Shown here piece by piece: positions 1 to 9,899 of a stretch of DNA of 55,749 bases. Positions within the stretch are counted from its first letter, which is position 1, and every line of letters starts with the position of its first letter. This DNA comes from Asparagopsis taxiformis (lineage: Eukaryota; Rhodophyta; Florideophyceae; Bonnemaisoniales; Bonnemaisoniaceae). Made by a program: the position numbers and the translations under genes. The stretch lies in contig JALQPE010001818.1 of NCBI GenBank assembly GCA_030407315.1, positions 1-55,749 of the forward strand, in the 5' to 3' direction. Below the pieces are notes generated by a model. That model searched no databases. It was not told where the DNA came from and saw only the letters and a program-made list of their open reading frames with translations.

Positions 1-51
1 GGTCCAACGTCTGTGTTCTCGGAAATGGACGCGGACGTCCACAACCTCTAG
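1..51 (+). CDS. 3' end of a DUF7869-like transposase-like gene (partial, cut by window edge)
   Basis: The first 16 codons plus TAG read GPTSVFSEMDADVHNL. This closely matches the last codons of the intact DUF7869-like protein ending at 49,004 (ASVFSEVDADVQSL). In both places the coding end lies in the inner edge of the terminal repeat. This implies that a second copy of the element family, with its right end facing this way, lies to the left of the window. Too little is present to judge the rest of the gene. Confidence 0.6.
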   Translation, partial: GPTSVFSEMDADVHNL

Positions 52-1435
52 TACACCTAGTATTACTAGGCGGACGTCCATGTTCTCCAGTATTTTTGGA
101 TGTCCGCCTAGAACTGGACGTCCATGCGGTCTAGTACGTCTAGTATTACTAGGGCGACATTCATGTTTCTAGTACCACGGATGTCCCCCTCGGGATGGAC
201 TTCCGCCATGTCTATGTCCACCTAGGACGGGCGCCGGTTCAGAAATTCAAAAATTTCGACCCCAGAAATTTCTGCCGCCGTGCTCGACATGGATGTCCGC
301 ATCCATCACGGCGACCACTCTATTTTTCCTTGTCGGTCGACTCCAATTTCGTCTTTAATTTTTTCATCCTCTCGCTCACACCCCCTTCCTGTTGGTGCTC
401 ACCTCCCCCGTACTGTACCTCAAACACCCCCAATACCACTCTAGCACGCATTTTCAGATACCTATCCCCGCTTCCACGGTGCACACCTCCATTCCATACC
501 TACTTTTCTGCTCTACCGTACAGATTTCGTATAACCAGTCCTCATACTACCTCAGAATAGGGCAAAACACCCCTATCTCCTCGACCATGCTCTCCCCCAT
601 CACCTTTGAAACGTATTGTTCTTCAGTACCCTCTCCTCTACCCTCAACCCCTCTCCTTCGCCCTCTACACAAACTTCCCCTGCAGCTTACTCTTCCAAAA
701 CCTCTCACTCCCCATCCCGTACCCGACCTGCTCCACCCCTCCCTCCCTCAGCTGCTCCATGCCCCCACGCCATCCGCATCTTCGATACCGTATACACCCC
801 ACCACCCGGCCCACGCTCCCGCACTGCGGGGTGGCTCCCCCGCCGTATCCCAGAAACCTCCCCGCTCTGAAAGGGTTCAACCCCCCACTTCGCACCCTTC
901 CTCCCCTCCCCCCTCCCCAAATACAATAACCCCCTTCTTCTCCATCACATCCCCACTCACCACAGCCAGAACAGACGCCACCCCCTCCCCCTCTTTCTCC
1001 TCACTTTCCTAAAAACCCCTCCTCTCGGCGCCTTCAACCGCACCCTCCTACGGTCCCACCTAAACACCTCCTCCGCCCTCACTACCCCAACACCCCGCAG
1101 CGTCTCCCCAATCCCCATAATATGCTTGTCGGCACTCCTCTCCGAATCACATTCCATTCTAAACCCGCACTCCGTACATTTCCACCTCCCCTGTACCATC
1201 CCAAGATTCCATCCCCCCACAGAACACATCCTCATACCACAGAAGAATTTTCTTCCTCTCATACCTCATCCTTAAAACCTCCATCAGCTCCATGTAAATT
1301 TCGATGTAAATATTTTCTCCACTATGCAATCTCAAACATGTATGAGCGTATGCCTTTCCGCTTTGTCAACCCTGAATATTGTACTCATGTATTCATAAAA
1401 TAGGGCCACCCACATCCCTATCCCGTTCTGCAAGC
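8..1435. repeat. Right terminal-repeat region of a neighbouring C-type element
   Basis: Positions 8-50 match the inner edge of the C-element terminal repeats (compare 48,961-49,004). From about 50 to 230 there are degenerate units with CTAGTA, TATTACTAGG and GGACGTCCA motifs. They recur about 86 bases apart, twice the 43-bp period of the C arrays. From about 350 to 1,435 the plus strand is strongly pyrimidine-rich, as in the right C repeat. Proline/serine-rich frames here have no family resemblance and are taken as composition effects. Confidence 0.45.
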
Positions 1436-1465
1436 TTTACAAACCACTAGACGCATACTCCACAA

Positions 1466-3110
1466 CTATACAACAAACACTACTCGCTATTTCAGACGAC
1501 GCGGTACACAAGTAGCGTAGTCTCAACCTTCCGTGACGCCTTCCCTGATGCGTACAAGTGCGAAACAAGTCTAGACGTATATCAGAAGTGAGTGCGGGAA
1601 TTTTCGGCACAGGAGATGCTGGGCCACCAAATTGATTTTTCGGAAATTTTAGAATTTCTGGGCTGGCCAGCAATGCAATCGAGCTGGACATCCACCGGAC
1701 GTCCATTTCAGGTTGGTCGCGAGAGAGTGGGGCGGGACCATGATGAAACAAGGACCAAGACCTTTCCCTGACGTGTTGAGCCTGAAATCGACCCTTCGTG
1801 AGACGCGATTTTGGCTTACAGTTGGTGCTAATAGAAGCCAGTGATAGCCCCGATCGGGCGGCAGCCGGCTCCGGCTTACAGTTGGTGCTTACAGACGCCA
1901 GTGATAGCCCCCGATCGGGGCGGCGGTCGGTTCCTGGGGCCGTTGTGGCCAAATTAGACACCCTGATTTGAATTAAAATTTGGGCTATTCTCAAAAACAT
2001 GCACATGTGAACATGTTTTTGAGATGGGGGTGTGCCGTACGGCACAATCGACCTGCCCAAATCGTTGATTTTTACAATTTTTTTGTGCCCGAAATTTTAG
2101 AATTTCTGGGCTGGCCAGCAATGCAATCGAGCTGGACATCCACCGGACGTCCATTTCAGGTTGGTCGTGAGAGAGTGAGGCGGGACCATGATGGAACAAG
2201 GACCAAGACCTGTCCCTGGCGTATTGAGCCTGAAATCGACCCTTCGTAAGACGCGATTTTGCTTACAGTTAGTGCTTACAGAAGCCAGTGATGGCCCCAC
2301 TCGGGGCGGCGGCCGGTTCCTGGGGCCGTTGTGGCCAAATTAGACACCCTGATTTGAATTAAAATTTGGGCTATTCTCAAAAACATGCACATGTGAACAT
2401 GTTTTTGAGATGGGGGTGTGCCGTACGGCACAATCGACCGCCCAAATCGTTTGATTTTTGCAAGATTTTTTGTGCCCGAAATTTTAGAATTTCTGGGCTG
2501 GCCAGCAGTGCATCTGAGCTGGACATCCACCGGACGTCCATTTCAGGTTGGTCGTGTGCTGCCTACATCCACGCATTGCAGAAACTAAGCGCGGGTTCAC
2601 TACTAATACAAAGTACACGGAATATGAGTAACGTGATAGGTGAGTAGTGTTTGTGTTGAGGGAGTAAGGCGGGACCATGATGAAACAGGGAAAAAGATGT
2701 CACCCAAGCATACTTAGGCTTGAAGCCTGGAATCGACCTTCGTAAGACGCATTTTGGCTTACAGTTAGTGCTTACAGAAGCCAGTGATGGCCCCGCTCGG
2801 GGCGGCGGCCGGTTCCTGGGGCCGTTGTGGCCAAATTAGACACCCTGATTTGAATTAAAATTTGGGCTATTCTCAAAAACATGCACATGTGAACATGTTT
2901 TTGAGATGGGGGTGTGCCGTACGGCACAATCGACCGCCCAAATCGATGTTTTTTGCAATATTTTTTTCTGCCCGAATTGTAGAATTTCTGGGCTGGCCAG
3001 CAATGCATCTGAGCTGGACATCCACCGGACGTCCATTTCAGGTTGATCGTGTATCGTGCACGTCCACCCATTACCGGAAGCAAGTAGGCGATGAAGCACG
3101 TACAAACCCA
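1466..3110 (+). repeat. Left end and subterminal repeat units of element B
   Basis: This starts with the terminal inverted repeat and continues as units of about 390-500 bp. Each full unit contains, in order, an AT-rich stretch, a hairpin with arms TCTCAAAAACATG/CATGTTTTTGAGA, the palindrome GTGCCGTACGGCAC, the phrase TAGAATTTCTGGGCT, and GGACATCC followed by GGACGTCC. Hairpin-palindrome blocks lie at 1,989-2,045, 2,375-2,431 and 2,871-2,927. The first unit (1,610-1,720) lacks the block. Reading frames crossing the repeats are not credible genes. Confidence 0.8.
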
Positions 3111-3319
3111 ATTGTTCTGCTATTTCTAGCATAGACCATCGAGTCTAGAGATGTGAGGGAATCGTCCTGGAAATCATGCTCCAACCCACGAGGGAATGGA
3201 CAATCTAGTTTGAAAGCATGGAACGGAAGTACATTATACTAGGTTCATAGATTGGAAGTGATAAAGGAGATGATTATATTCTCGATAATTGTTTACCAAA
3301 GTAGTAGTTGTTAAGCTAT

Positions 3320-5521
3320 CTAGCCGTCGGAAAATTGTTCTTCCTCTTCGTCCTCACTATATTCAGGATCTCCCGGCAGAATAGGCGTTATCGGCAACTG
3401 TGGAGTTGAATAGCTCAAGATGAATTTTTGACCCGGTGTGAGGGTTCTCTTCTTGGGAGCTTCTGTCGTCTTCATCCGCATGATTCCGAGTTGCCCTGTC
3501 TTCGGCCTACGATCTTTCTTGACCGGGATGGGAACAACTGTCTTGTGGCGAACATTGACAGGTGCCGGTTGACTTTGCCTGGCAGACCGGCGCGGAGCAT
3601 TGGCGATTACTTCTTCTTCGAATCCCAACCGCCTGATGAAACCAAACGAAACATTGTCGGGAATCGGATACGACGCATTCCTGAAATACGTGTGATACCT
3701 CGTTGTCGTGTGTGACACAACTCTGTCGACATGCCCTGCCCCGGCATGTTGTACATGGCCGTGACCGATGAAGACTGAACGTGGCGGAACGATTACCTTC
3801 TTCAGCTTCATCGTCTTGGCGTACATATCTAATTCCAGCGCTTTGGAAAGACGTACTTGTGGGACCCTGGACACACCCAGATAGGGAATGGGTCATCTCC
3901 GTTGGCAATAACAAAGTAACCCGGAAGTTGATCTTTGCGGTCGCGAGGAGGAACAGGGAAATCATTGTGTGGGACCTGCCGAGGACACCCCTTTCCCGTT
4001 ATCAAAAACCGTCCCCCAGATGCCGGCATGACAAGTTTTTCTCCCGGTAAACCGCACTCCTCCAGCCCTATCAGCCGGACAAGGATTCCCAACCACACAT
4101 CCAGCAGGGCTCGCCGCGTCACAAACTTGAACCGGTCGATATGCGTCTCATCGTTCTCGGCATAGTCAACCAGGCAGTGGCGCGTAGACGTGAAGCGAGC
4201 CCTCCCCTCATTCCGGTTCTTCTCATCTGTTTCATCGTCCCCAGTATTGACAATGGGACTCCACAGCTGCCGGTTCCCAGGGTCCTTGTGCACCTCCTCC
4301 CCCTCCCACGTTCCCAAAAGTACCGAAACAATTCCTGGTTAGGAATTTCTTCCATGAGACCCAAGTCAAATGGGAACTTGTCCGACGCATCGAGGTAGCT
4401 TACATCCGCGAAATTGTGCATCACCGTATACCCTCGCTCGTTGATTTCCGTTCGGCAATGTGGAAGTACGCCATACCAGTGCCGGCCTCATACGAATCCT
4501 TCCAGCTTGTAGACATTCGCGCAACCTGGGCGAAGTCCAGCCTCGAGGGTAGAAACGTCGATGTAGGCTCACACATCGCCTTGGCAGCCATCTTCCACGC
4601 TGCGAAAAACATCGGATAGATGGTGTCGATCTCGAAAACAAGATGACGAGCCCGATGTTGTTCCGGAATATGCAGCCCCTCAAACACAGGGTCCATCGCC
4701 ACTTGCTTCAAATACCTCACCTCTCTGCCCTCCTCATCGATTTCCACACTCTCCAATAACAACCTGAGCTCAATCGGGGGCAGACAACCAACCCTCACCG
4801 ATGCGATGACGTCCGCGGGACGCTGCGCCAGATGATGCCCTTCAGCTCGGTCTTTGACTTCGAAATCGTCGGGAAGAGATGGCATCCGGTCGTCGAACAG
4901 GAGGTCGTGTTCAGAAGGAGAGTCACGAACGATGTAACCGTCTTCATCGACTTCGACTCCTTCCGGAACAGTGATGTAATTGTCACTTCGCGGACCCCCT
5001 TGCTTTCGACTTGGCCCTCGTCTGCACCCTGTTTGTCTTTCCTCGTCCGAAGCGTTATGGACAGATTCTTGGTTGGAGGGAGTCGCACCAGCACGTTGGT
5101 TATCTTGGGGGACAATCTCAACGGCAGAATCGGGGGAACGGGCGGAGTCTTCGTCAACCTCATCACCGGAAGCAGTGGCTTGTTGTTGATCGGTGGGTTT
5201 ATCAACAACGGCCTGCTCTTCTTCCCCGGCGGATTGTTGTACCACAACCGGCTCTTCTTCCTCGAGGCGTGTGCTCCCCGTCGAGCGAAGTCGCTGTGAA
5301 CGGCGGCGGATGCCATGCGAAGCAGGCTCATGTTCGACATTCCGCTGCTTCTTGTGAGTGAGTCTCACATTGGCAGCAGAAGGGCGGCGTTTGCGTCGAG
5401 CCTTAGTCTTCTTCTTCAATGTCGGATTGAAAAACTCTTTCAAGTTGGTTTCCAAATCCTGTAAACGCGTGGTTCTCCGTCGCATTCGAACCTCACTGCT
5501 CCGGTCGTCCCCTCTATACAT
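3320..5521 (-). pseudogene. 2OG-Fe(II) dioxygenase-like protein, split by about three frameshifts
   Basis: Reading right to left, a basic N-terminus (a possible nuclear signal with RRKRRP) and an acidic linker lead into a conserved region that breaks frame near 4,430, 4,310 and 3,850. After the breaks the parts fit one oxygenase. QVPHNDF supplies the HxD pair, WVCPGSHKYV follows, and FIGHGHVQHAG then RYHTYF supply the distal His and the Arg that would bind 2-oxoglutarate. Such enzymes oxidise substrates using Fe(II), O2 and 2-oxoglutarate; the substrate here is unknown. Modified DNA is a guess from the ParB-like neighbour, transcribed the same way just upstream. The start is taken at the Met of MYRGDD. 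Sequencing error could mimic the frameshifts. Confidence 0.6.
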
Positions 5522-5543
5522 TGCAATGGCATTGGTGAGACTC

Positions 5544-7304
5544 TCATCGGTGGAGTTGCAATGGCATCGGATGCCATTGCAACTCCTTCGGCTGCTTAAC
5601 CGACCCAATTGCCATCTCTGTGCTCAGAAATGACTTGCGCATAATACTCTTTGGGCGCCCATACGCAGCGTACAGAGAATTTGCTATTGCAGTCACGCGA
5701 CGGACGTATGTATAGAAGTCGTTCACGTCAAAGCGTCCATCCGGACGTCCACCATGAGCAGGGTTCAAGTACTCCGAAAGACCACGCAAGACGAAGACAA
5801 AGTTTTCTTCCAGCAACTCGCGCACTATCTTGTGGTCCAGGTGCGTTATCCCAATCTCGTTGCGGCGCTCGGAATTGTTCAGCTCACGCAACACTTCGTC
5901 GAGAACAGGATGCTTCAGCGTTGCTATAGCCAAACGCGTCCACCGCCGGGCCGTGTTCGTTGAATTCATCATCCCCATGAACTGCGCCTCGAACAATGTT
6001 CGGATGACATCAGACTCACGCAAGTCGCCAGCGTTTTCCACGTTATTTGCAACAGCAATCGTACGGATGAACTGCTGGATGGACGACAAGATTCGAACCA
6101 GGGAGCGCTCCGTCAGTTGCGTCCCAGTCGTATGGTTCGACTCTGCACTCTTGTGGATGATCTCATGAGGCTGAAGATCACTGTCGTCCTTGCGGCGAAG
6201 GTAGTACACATCCAGAGGCTGAGTAACCCAGCGCAAGCGGTTTGCGTCCTGTGGCAGCTTGGTTCTGTGCATACGGGTGAGGCGCGTGAAGTCATCGGCA
6301 ATGCTATGCATAGCATTGAGACGATGCAGTCCGTCGATCACGGTCACGTTCGCATTGGCATGGAATTTGCCATTCTGGAACAGACGCGTGTCGGCGGACA
6401 GATGCGTGTTCTGCGACCTCAGCACCGTCACAGTGATACGCGAAGAGCTCACATACCCCACAGCCAACATATTGTTGCGCAGGTCCTCCACGTGGTCTTC
6501 TTTCACATCCCGAAGGGTCACGGCCGGTTCCACTAGCTGCCTCACCAACACAGTCGCTCCTTCTCCGACGTAATCCGACGTCACAAACTTGGGCACCGTA
6601 ATTTGCGTCCCCTGCTGCTCACGAATGCTTTCCGCCACCTCCGGTTCGTCGTCCACTTCGGTTACGTCCTGCGTAGTAGCTTCGGTGACGTTGGAGCGAG
6701 CAGGGTGCTTCGTGCCTCCACTGGAGGGTCTTGCAGAGCGAGCAGGGCGCTTCGTGCCTCCCGAAACCGGGACGGAGCGTGCTGGATGCTTCGTACCCCC
6801 CGAACCAGTGATTTCGCCTGCCGGACCGGTACTGGGCATCCGTCCCGAGCTGGCCTGGTTCGTCGCTGCGTTGAAGTTTGACGCTGCAGCAGGGGTACGA
6901 ATGTCGCTAGGGCCATCCTCCGCAGCGGGGCGCATCATCCGAGTATCCCAAGGGTAAAACGCCGCGGCGTATGCTCCACCCATCGTCTCCGGCGGTCCCT
7001 CGGCGCCATCAAACATGTACGGGAACGGGAGGTCCTTGAACTTGTCCTTAGTCGCAATGTTGCGCACGACGATGTAGTCGGCCTCGTCGGTTTCCGGCAG
7101 CTTGTGGTTGTGCAGCGTGCGCGGAAGGCCAACATCGCCACCAGCAGTGCTCACCGAAGCCGTCCCAATATGCACAGCCGCACCGTCCACGTCCGCAAAC
7201 AAGTTGACATCGACGCCGCGCTTGAGTCCGCGCGACTCCGCTGACGCGCTCACTTGATCGCCGCAAACCGTTGAAAACAAACTGCTGAAATGCGTATCCG
7301 CCAT
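5544..7304 (-). CDS. ParB-like domain protein with unnamed N-terminal domain
   Basis: This is an intact frame of 586 codons when started at the ATG at 7,304, which sits in an ACCATGG context; a longer frame begins at 7,424. Near residue 90 is a region reading PFPYMFDGAEGPPE then WDTRMMRP, which is also found in element C (46,311-46,577). Residues about 165-215 carry three copies of a basic SGGTKHPARS-type repeat. Near residue 320, VTVIDGLHRLNAM matches the DG-x-HRL signature of the ParB/sulfiredoxin-like fold. The helical C-terminal half has no recognised family. ParB-like proteins bind DNA and some cut it or hydrolyse CTP; the role here is unknown. The dioxygenase follows directly downstream, so the two may form a functional pair in the element. 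Confidence 0.65.
   Translation of the reverse strand: MADTHFSSLFSTVCGDQVSASAESRGLKRGVDVNLFADVDGAAVHIGTASVSTAGGDVGLPRTLHNHKLPETDEADYIVVRNIATKDKFKDLPFPYMFDGAEGPPETMGGAYAAAFYPWDTRMMRPAAEDGPSDIRTPAAASNFNAATNQASSGRMPSTGPAGEITGSGGTKHPARSVPVSGGTKRPARSARPSSGGTKHPARSNVTEATTQDVTEVDDEPEVAESIREQQGTQITVPKFVTSDYVGEGATVLVRQLVEPAVTLRDVKEDHVEDLRNNMLAVGYVSSSRITVTVLRSQNTHLSADTRLFQNGKFHANANVTVIDGLHRLNAMHSIADDFTRLTRMHRTKLPQDANRLRWVTQPLDVYYLRRKDDSDLQPHEIIHKSAESNHTTGTQLTERSLVRILSSIQQFIRTIAVANNVENAGDLRESDVIRTLFEAQFMGMMNSTNTARRWTRLAIATLKHPVLDEVLRELNNSERRNEIGITHLDHKIVRELLEENFVFVLRGLSEYLNPAHGGRPDGRFDVNDFYTYVRRVTAIANSLYAAYGRPKSIMRKSFLSTEMAIGSVKQPKELQWHPMPLQLHR
5552..5586. repeat. Near-perfect palindrome between the two element B genes
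   Basis: Arms of 17 bp (GGAGTTGCAATGGCATC and its complement) are separated by one base. The palindrome covers the last codons of the ParB-like frame and the region just upstream of the dioxygenase start. The motif GCAATGGCAT recurs at 5,523. It could form a hairpin in RNA or be a fold-back duplication that changed the C-terminus of the ParB-like protein. Confidence 0.75.
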
Positions 7305-7619
7305 GGTTGTTGAGTTGGAAAGTAAAAGAGATGGTTGACGTTGACGTATTCGAGTGATGTGGATGGTAGGTTTCACGTTGCTTGAAGAATGGTCGTGAAC
7401 GCCAATCGCTGGAAATAATAACACAATACAACCGAAATTTTGTTAGGTACACACCTATCGTGACCGCTGGAATGCAAGAGAGGCAATCGAGATGTGAGTG
7501 TCCGTTCGGAACGGGCCCGAGTCGGGCTCTCGAAACCTGACGAGGTGGCGTGAAGCAGGCAGTGTCCTTGATGTGTAATGTGTTAACATTACAGCTGTCA
7601 AGCTAGGCGGCTTTTGGGC

Positions 7620-9890
7620 GGCTGCGAGCACCCCTTTATCCGGGGAACACCCTGATTTGAGTTAAAATTTGGGCTATTCTCAAAAACATGCACATGTGAA
7701 CATGTTTTTGAGATGGGGGTGTGCCGTACGGCACAATCGACCGCCCAAATCGTTGATTTTTGCAAGATTTTTTGTGCCCGAAATTTTAGAATTTCTGGGC
7801 TGGCCAGCAATGCATCTGAGCTGGACATCCGCCGGACGTCCAATTCAGGTTAGTCGTGTGCTGCCTACATCGACGCATTGCAGAAACTAAGCCAGCGGGC
7901 TCACTACTAATACAAAGTGCACGGAATATGAGTAACGTGATGGGTGAGTAGTGTTTGTGTTGAGGGAGTAAGGCGGGACCATTATGAAACACGGAAGAAG
8001 ATTTCTCCCTAGCATAACTTAGGCTTAAAGCCTGGAATCGACCCATCTTTCGGCGCCATTTAGCCTCACAGTTAGTGCTTACAGAAGCCAGTGATGGCCC
8101 CACTCGGGGCGGCGGCCGGTTCCTGGGGCCGTTGTGGCCAAATTAGACACCCTGATTTGAATTAAAATTTGGGCTATTCTCAAAAACATGCACATGTGAA
8201 CATGTTTTTGAGATGGGGGTGTGCCGTACGGCACAATCGACCCGCCCAAATCGTTGATTTTTCACAATTTTTTCTGCCCGAAATTTTAGAATTTCTGGGC
8301 TAGCCAGCGATGTAATTAAGCCGGACATCCACCAGACGTCCATTCTGGGTTGTTCGTGTGCTGCTCACATCCACGCATTACAGCAACCACGCAGGCGGGC
8401 CCACTGCTCATACGAAGTGCACGTAGTATGTGCAGCACGATGGATGAGTAGTGTTTGTCGTGAGAAAGTGGGGTGGGAGCATGTCGAAACAAGGACCAAA
8501 ACTTTGCCCTGGCGTATTGAGCCTGAGCCTGGAATCGATCCTTCGTGAGATGTGGCTTTGCTTACAGTTGATGCTTACAGAAGCCAGCGATGGCCCCGCT
8601 CGGGGCGTCGGATGGCTTCTTCTGGGGCCGTTGTGGCCAGATTAGACACCTTGATTTGAGTTGAATTTTGAGCCATTCTCAAAAACATGCACATGTGAAC
8701 ATGTTTTTGAGATGGGGGTGTGCCGTACGGCACTTTCGACCGCCCAAATCGATATAATTTTGCAATTTTTTTTCTGACTGAAATTTTAGAATTTCTGGGC
8801 TCGCCAGCAATGCAATTGAGCTGGACATTCACCGGACGTCCATTTCAGGTTGGTCGAGTATTGCACATGGATACAGTTTTGCAGCTATTTCTCAGCCCAA
8901 CATTTTAGAATTTCAGGGCTGACCAGCAATGTAACCGAGCCGGACTTCCACTGGACGTCCATTTCAAGCTAGGCGAGTGCTGCACATTTGCTCGCATCGC
9001 AGCAACTAAGCAAGTGTTGAGAGCACCGAGATGCCATGCAGACAAGAGGGAATCGGCTGCAAACGGCTTCCCTGGTCGGCGGCTGGATGTCTGGATGTGA
9101 ATGGCTGCAAGCATGGAAATCTTGCTACCGCACGGCGCATACACACTGCAGCAGCACATCACTGACGCATGCGAAAGTTGGGTGCTGCAGTGCGTGGTTG
9201 TTTGTGTTTTGTGTGTGTATGACGAACCTTGTGGTATCCCTAGGCGTGCACTGGTGCAAAAAGTTTGGACTGCCCCATCGGTCGTACTTTGACGCATTTA
9301 CATGCATCGGAGAACGACCAAGGAGGTAGAGCAGCAATCGCTGTTGGCTGAGCGTCCAAACTAGAGGGCTTTGGGCAATGGTTCTATAGCAGTCATTTAA
9401 AGGACGCCCACCGTTGATGACTGAGATCCACGGTGTGTTTAGTATTCATGGTGTTGTCCTGCATTGGCGGACGTCGAAGACGAGTACTTCCAGTGAGCGT
9501 CCAAGGTGAACAGCTCAGCAGAGGATTATGATGTGGATGTGAAGGCATGGATGAGGCCAGCAGGAACGTTTCTGCAAGATGGGCGTGAGTGGGTAAGTGA
9601 GCGGGGAGGGGCCGCTCGGGGCGCTTGGTAGCCTCTGGGGCCGTTGTGGCCAAATTAGAATCAAGCCTATGTCCGGCGGACGTCCTGAATTGCTTTATTT
9701 TTTGGGCTATTCTCAAAAACATGCACATGTGAACATGTTTTTGAGATGGGGGTGTGCCGTACGGCACTTTTGACCGCCCAAATCGATGTATTTTTGCATT
9801 TTTTTTCTGACTGAAATTTTAGAATTTCTGGGCTCGCCAGCAATGCAATTGCGCTGGTCATTCACCGGACGTCCATTTCCATTTCAGATC
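7620..9890 (+). repeat. Second block of element B subterminal units
   Basis: Four more units have the hairpin-palindrome block, at 7,678-7,734, 8,178-8,234, 8,677-8,733 and 9,711-9,767. A fifth degenerate copy of the TAGAATTTCTGGGCT/GGACGTCC part lies near 8,900-8,960. The segment of about 8,305-8,840 is nearly identical to the reverse complement of about 12,660-13,195. A 64-codon frame in it (8,451-8,645) is identical to one at 12,848-13,042 on the other strand. This points to recent duplication or gene conversion. Confidence 0.8.
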
Positions 9891-9899
9891 TACTGGTTG

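Noticed and set aside
392..1012. 206-codon Pro/Ser-rich plus-strand frame
   Set aside because: It arises from the pyrimidine-rich composition; overlapping frames on both strands are equally open and no conserved pattern is present.
1437..2060. 207-codon minus-strand frame and similar frames at 1,980-3,134, 7,598-8,343, 8,575-8,908 and 12,465-13,350
   Set aside because: These are translations of the element B subterminal repeats; they change frame between copies and follow the hairpin sequence, not protein conservation.
4832..5361. Plus-strand frames opposite the dioxygenase gene
   Set aside because: Antisense shadows of the acidic, low-complexity coding sequence on the minus strand.
6589..6957. 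Plus-strand frame with RAGCFVPP repeats
   Set aside because: It is the antisense of the SGGTKHPARS repeat region of the ParB-like gene.
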